A program made the translations under genes and the position numbers. Of a DNA stretch of 64,000 bases, positions 63,201-64,000 are shown one piece after another (positions within the stretch are counted from its first letter, which is position 1; each line of letters opens with the position of its first letter). This stretch comes from Euglena gracilis. Taxonomy: Eukaryota > Euglenida > Euglenophyceae > Euglenales. The DNA is taken from assembly GCA_039621445.1 (NCBI GenBank), contig CP154956.1:62060362-62124361 (forward strand), written 5' to 3'. The notes under the pieces were generated by a model. It saw nothing but the letters and a program-made list of their open reading frames with translations, was not told the DNA's origin and searched no databases.

Positions 63201-63844
63201 AGCGCTAGAAGGAAAAAGTTTTCGACCTTTTGGTGGGGTCCTGGGTACATTTGATTTGGGGCCTTGGCAGGTGGAGGGGGTAGTCCGGACCCCCCTCTGG
63301 TCCAGGACACTCCCCCCCATCTAAACCCTGGACACCCTCCCTACGAACCTGGACCCCTGGAGGTAGGGTGGGGTCTGGCTTGAAGAATTCCAATTTGCAG
63401 GGCGGGTCGAACCAAGGGGGCTCCACTGCCGGGGGTCTCACGCCTGGACGTCTTGCTGCCGGTCCAGCTGGGTCTCCTGGCGCTGGGCCCGCTCCGCCAG
63501 GAGGAGGTCCTCGCCGCCAGGCCGGGCGTGGGGGGACCGTACCGGCCAGGAGGGGCCGCATTGACCCAGAGGGGGGGGGGCGGACCCGCCAAACAACGGC
63601 GACCCAACCGCCACGCTGGAGGACCACAGCGGGGGGTCAACGAGCCGCCTCCTCCGGGCAGCGGCCACGGCGGGGGAAGGACTTGCGGCACTGCGGGGCG
63701 GAGCGCGCGGCCTGTCCGAAGCGCCGGGCCTCGGCCCGGGCGGCCTCCACCTCCGCCGCGTGGCGCAGCGTCACCGTCCGCTGCTGCTCCAGCGCCAGGT
63801 CCTGCTTTCGCACCAGCTCTGTGGGGGTGGGCGACAAACCCATT
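60287..63844 (-). CDS. Coiled-coil protein of unknown function, C-terminal exons
   Basis: Exons on the minus strand: 63844 to about 63660 (acceptor TTTTTTTTTTCAG), 63444-63509 (GC donor or stop), 61737-61859, 61490-61594, 60865-61038 and 60287-60403 with a TGA stop. The last four are exact multiples of three with phase-0 junctions. All encode charged heptad-rich helix: ELVRKQDLALEQQR, DLLLAERAQRQETQ, LLELLKQKDDALAELQ, QELRQRLELYERNG, LLRNEVDRLTASCAEK, LEVQRLKATVQTQE. No globular domain is visible, so it may be a scaffold, motor-tail or centrosomal-type protein, but nothing identifies it. The 5' end and the exons between 61.9 and 63.4 kb are uncertain, and the two upstream exons could belong to a different gene. 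The donor at 60865 opens into a (GT)n/(GGGT)n tract. Confidence 0.6.
60812..60864. repeat. (AC)n/(ACCC)n microsatellite at a splice donor
   Basis: ACACAC followed by about eight CCCA units, lying directly at the GTGTGTGCGGG donor of the coiled-coil gene. Confidence 0.85.
61969..62175. repeat. A-rich tract (about 205 bp, A with scattered C and few G/T)
   Basis: Nearly pure A on the plus strand interrupted mainly by single C bases. On the minus strand it is a Phe-coding artefact frame. It lies in a presumed intron of the coiled-coil gene and is too irregular for a simple poly(A) tail. Confidence 0.9.
62278..62459 (-). other. Possible terminal exon
   Basis: Preceded by a strong acceptor (CTCTTTGTTTGTTTTCAG). 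It gives a 60-residue frame, GQPKLALKGDYLERGFTIHA and onward to SLCSAVPLTCQC, ending in TAG. It has no known motif. Being inside the coiled-coil gene model with a stop, it could be an alternative 3' exon, the last exon of a separate upstream gene, or chance. Confidence 0.3.
62460..63443. other. Presumed intron sequence, nothing recognised
   Basis: AT-rich with G/C-run patches near 62930-62990 and 63035-63050. No exon with coiled-coil character was seen on the minus strand. Confidence 0.35.
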
Positions 63845-64000
63845 CTGAAAAAAAAAACCAAATCACAGGGGGAAATTGATATCGGAGGCTTCTGGAAAAA
63901 TTGCGGAAAAACTGCGGAAATTGCAGTTTTGGGAGTTAACACACTTCTGCTGGAGGGGACTAAGAAAAATTTCACAACTTTTGGTCATTTCTTTGCAACA
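63845..64000. other. Intron end at window edge
   Basis: A T-rich tract on the minus strand leads into the TTTTTTTTTTCAG acceptor at about 63845. Any upstream exons lie outside the window. Confidence 0.4.

Overview
This is a repeat-rich nuclear segment from a eukaryote, most plausibly a microalga or other protist with a large genome. Cellular genes are split into short GC-rich exons by long, simple-sequence-rich introns with GT donors. The mobile DNA is dominated by Ty3/Gypsy-type LTR retrotransposons with chromodomain-like integrase tails, two of which encode DNA methyltransferase domains. No bacterial operon, Shine-Dalgarno or CRISPR structure was seen. Species cannot be named from the sequence. 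Prasinophyte-like green algae and dinoflagellates are candidates only by general resemblance.

Left 37 kb, a stack of transposons. Element 1 (1 to about 11.7 kb, minus strand) has a 1349-residue Gag that starts inside its LTR, one in-frame UGA, and a Pol ordered Dam-like N6-adenine methyltransferase domain, C5-cytosine methyltransferase, protease, reverse transcriptase, RNase H, integrase, chromodomain. Element 2 (11667-36349, plus strand) is a decayed relative with 1.1-kb LTRs that has lost its capsid, nucleocapsid and both methyltransferase domains. Its pol is split in the integrase tail by a 15.0-kb insertion (18841-33839) with 324-353 bp terminal inverted repeats, palindromic tips and an internal array of about 160-bp repeats. 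That array was in turn invaded by Element 3 (19675-31808, minus strand). Element 3 is young: its two 656-bp LTRs differ at one base. It carries C5-methyltransferase and Dam-like domains in the opposite order to Element 1. The insertion order is therefore Element 2, then the TIR element, then Element 3.

Right 26 kb, genic. Three cellular genes lie head to tail on the minus strand: a coiled-coil protein (exons 60287-63844), a TSSC4-like U5 snRNP factor (56577-58778) and a purple acid phosphatase (38074-55702). The phosphatase is assembled from nine phase-compatible exons. Its seventh intron holds a 7.1-kb CA/CAACA array (41834-48960), and the exon expected to carry its last metal-binding motif was not found. 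An intact hAT-type MITE (39025-39291) lies in its last intron.

Several otherwise good reading frames are broken by one-base changes, many of them in or beside homopolymer runs (Elements 1-3, the TSSC4-like gene, the phosphatase C-terminus). Assembly error and genuine decay cannot be separated here. All exon models were made by eye from frame, splice-site and motif agreement, without alignment.
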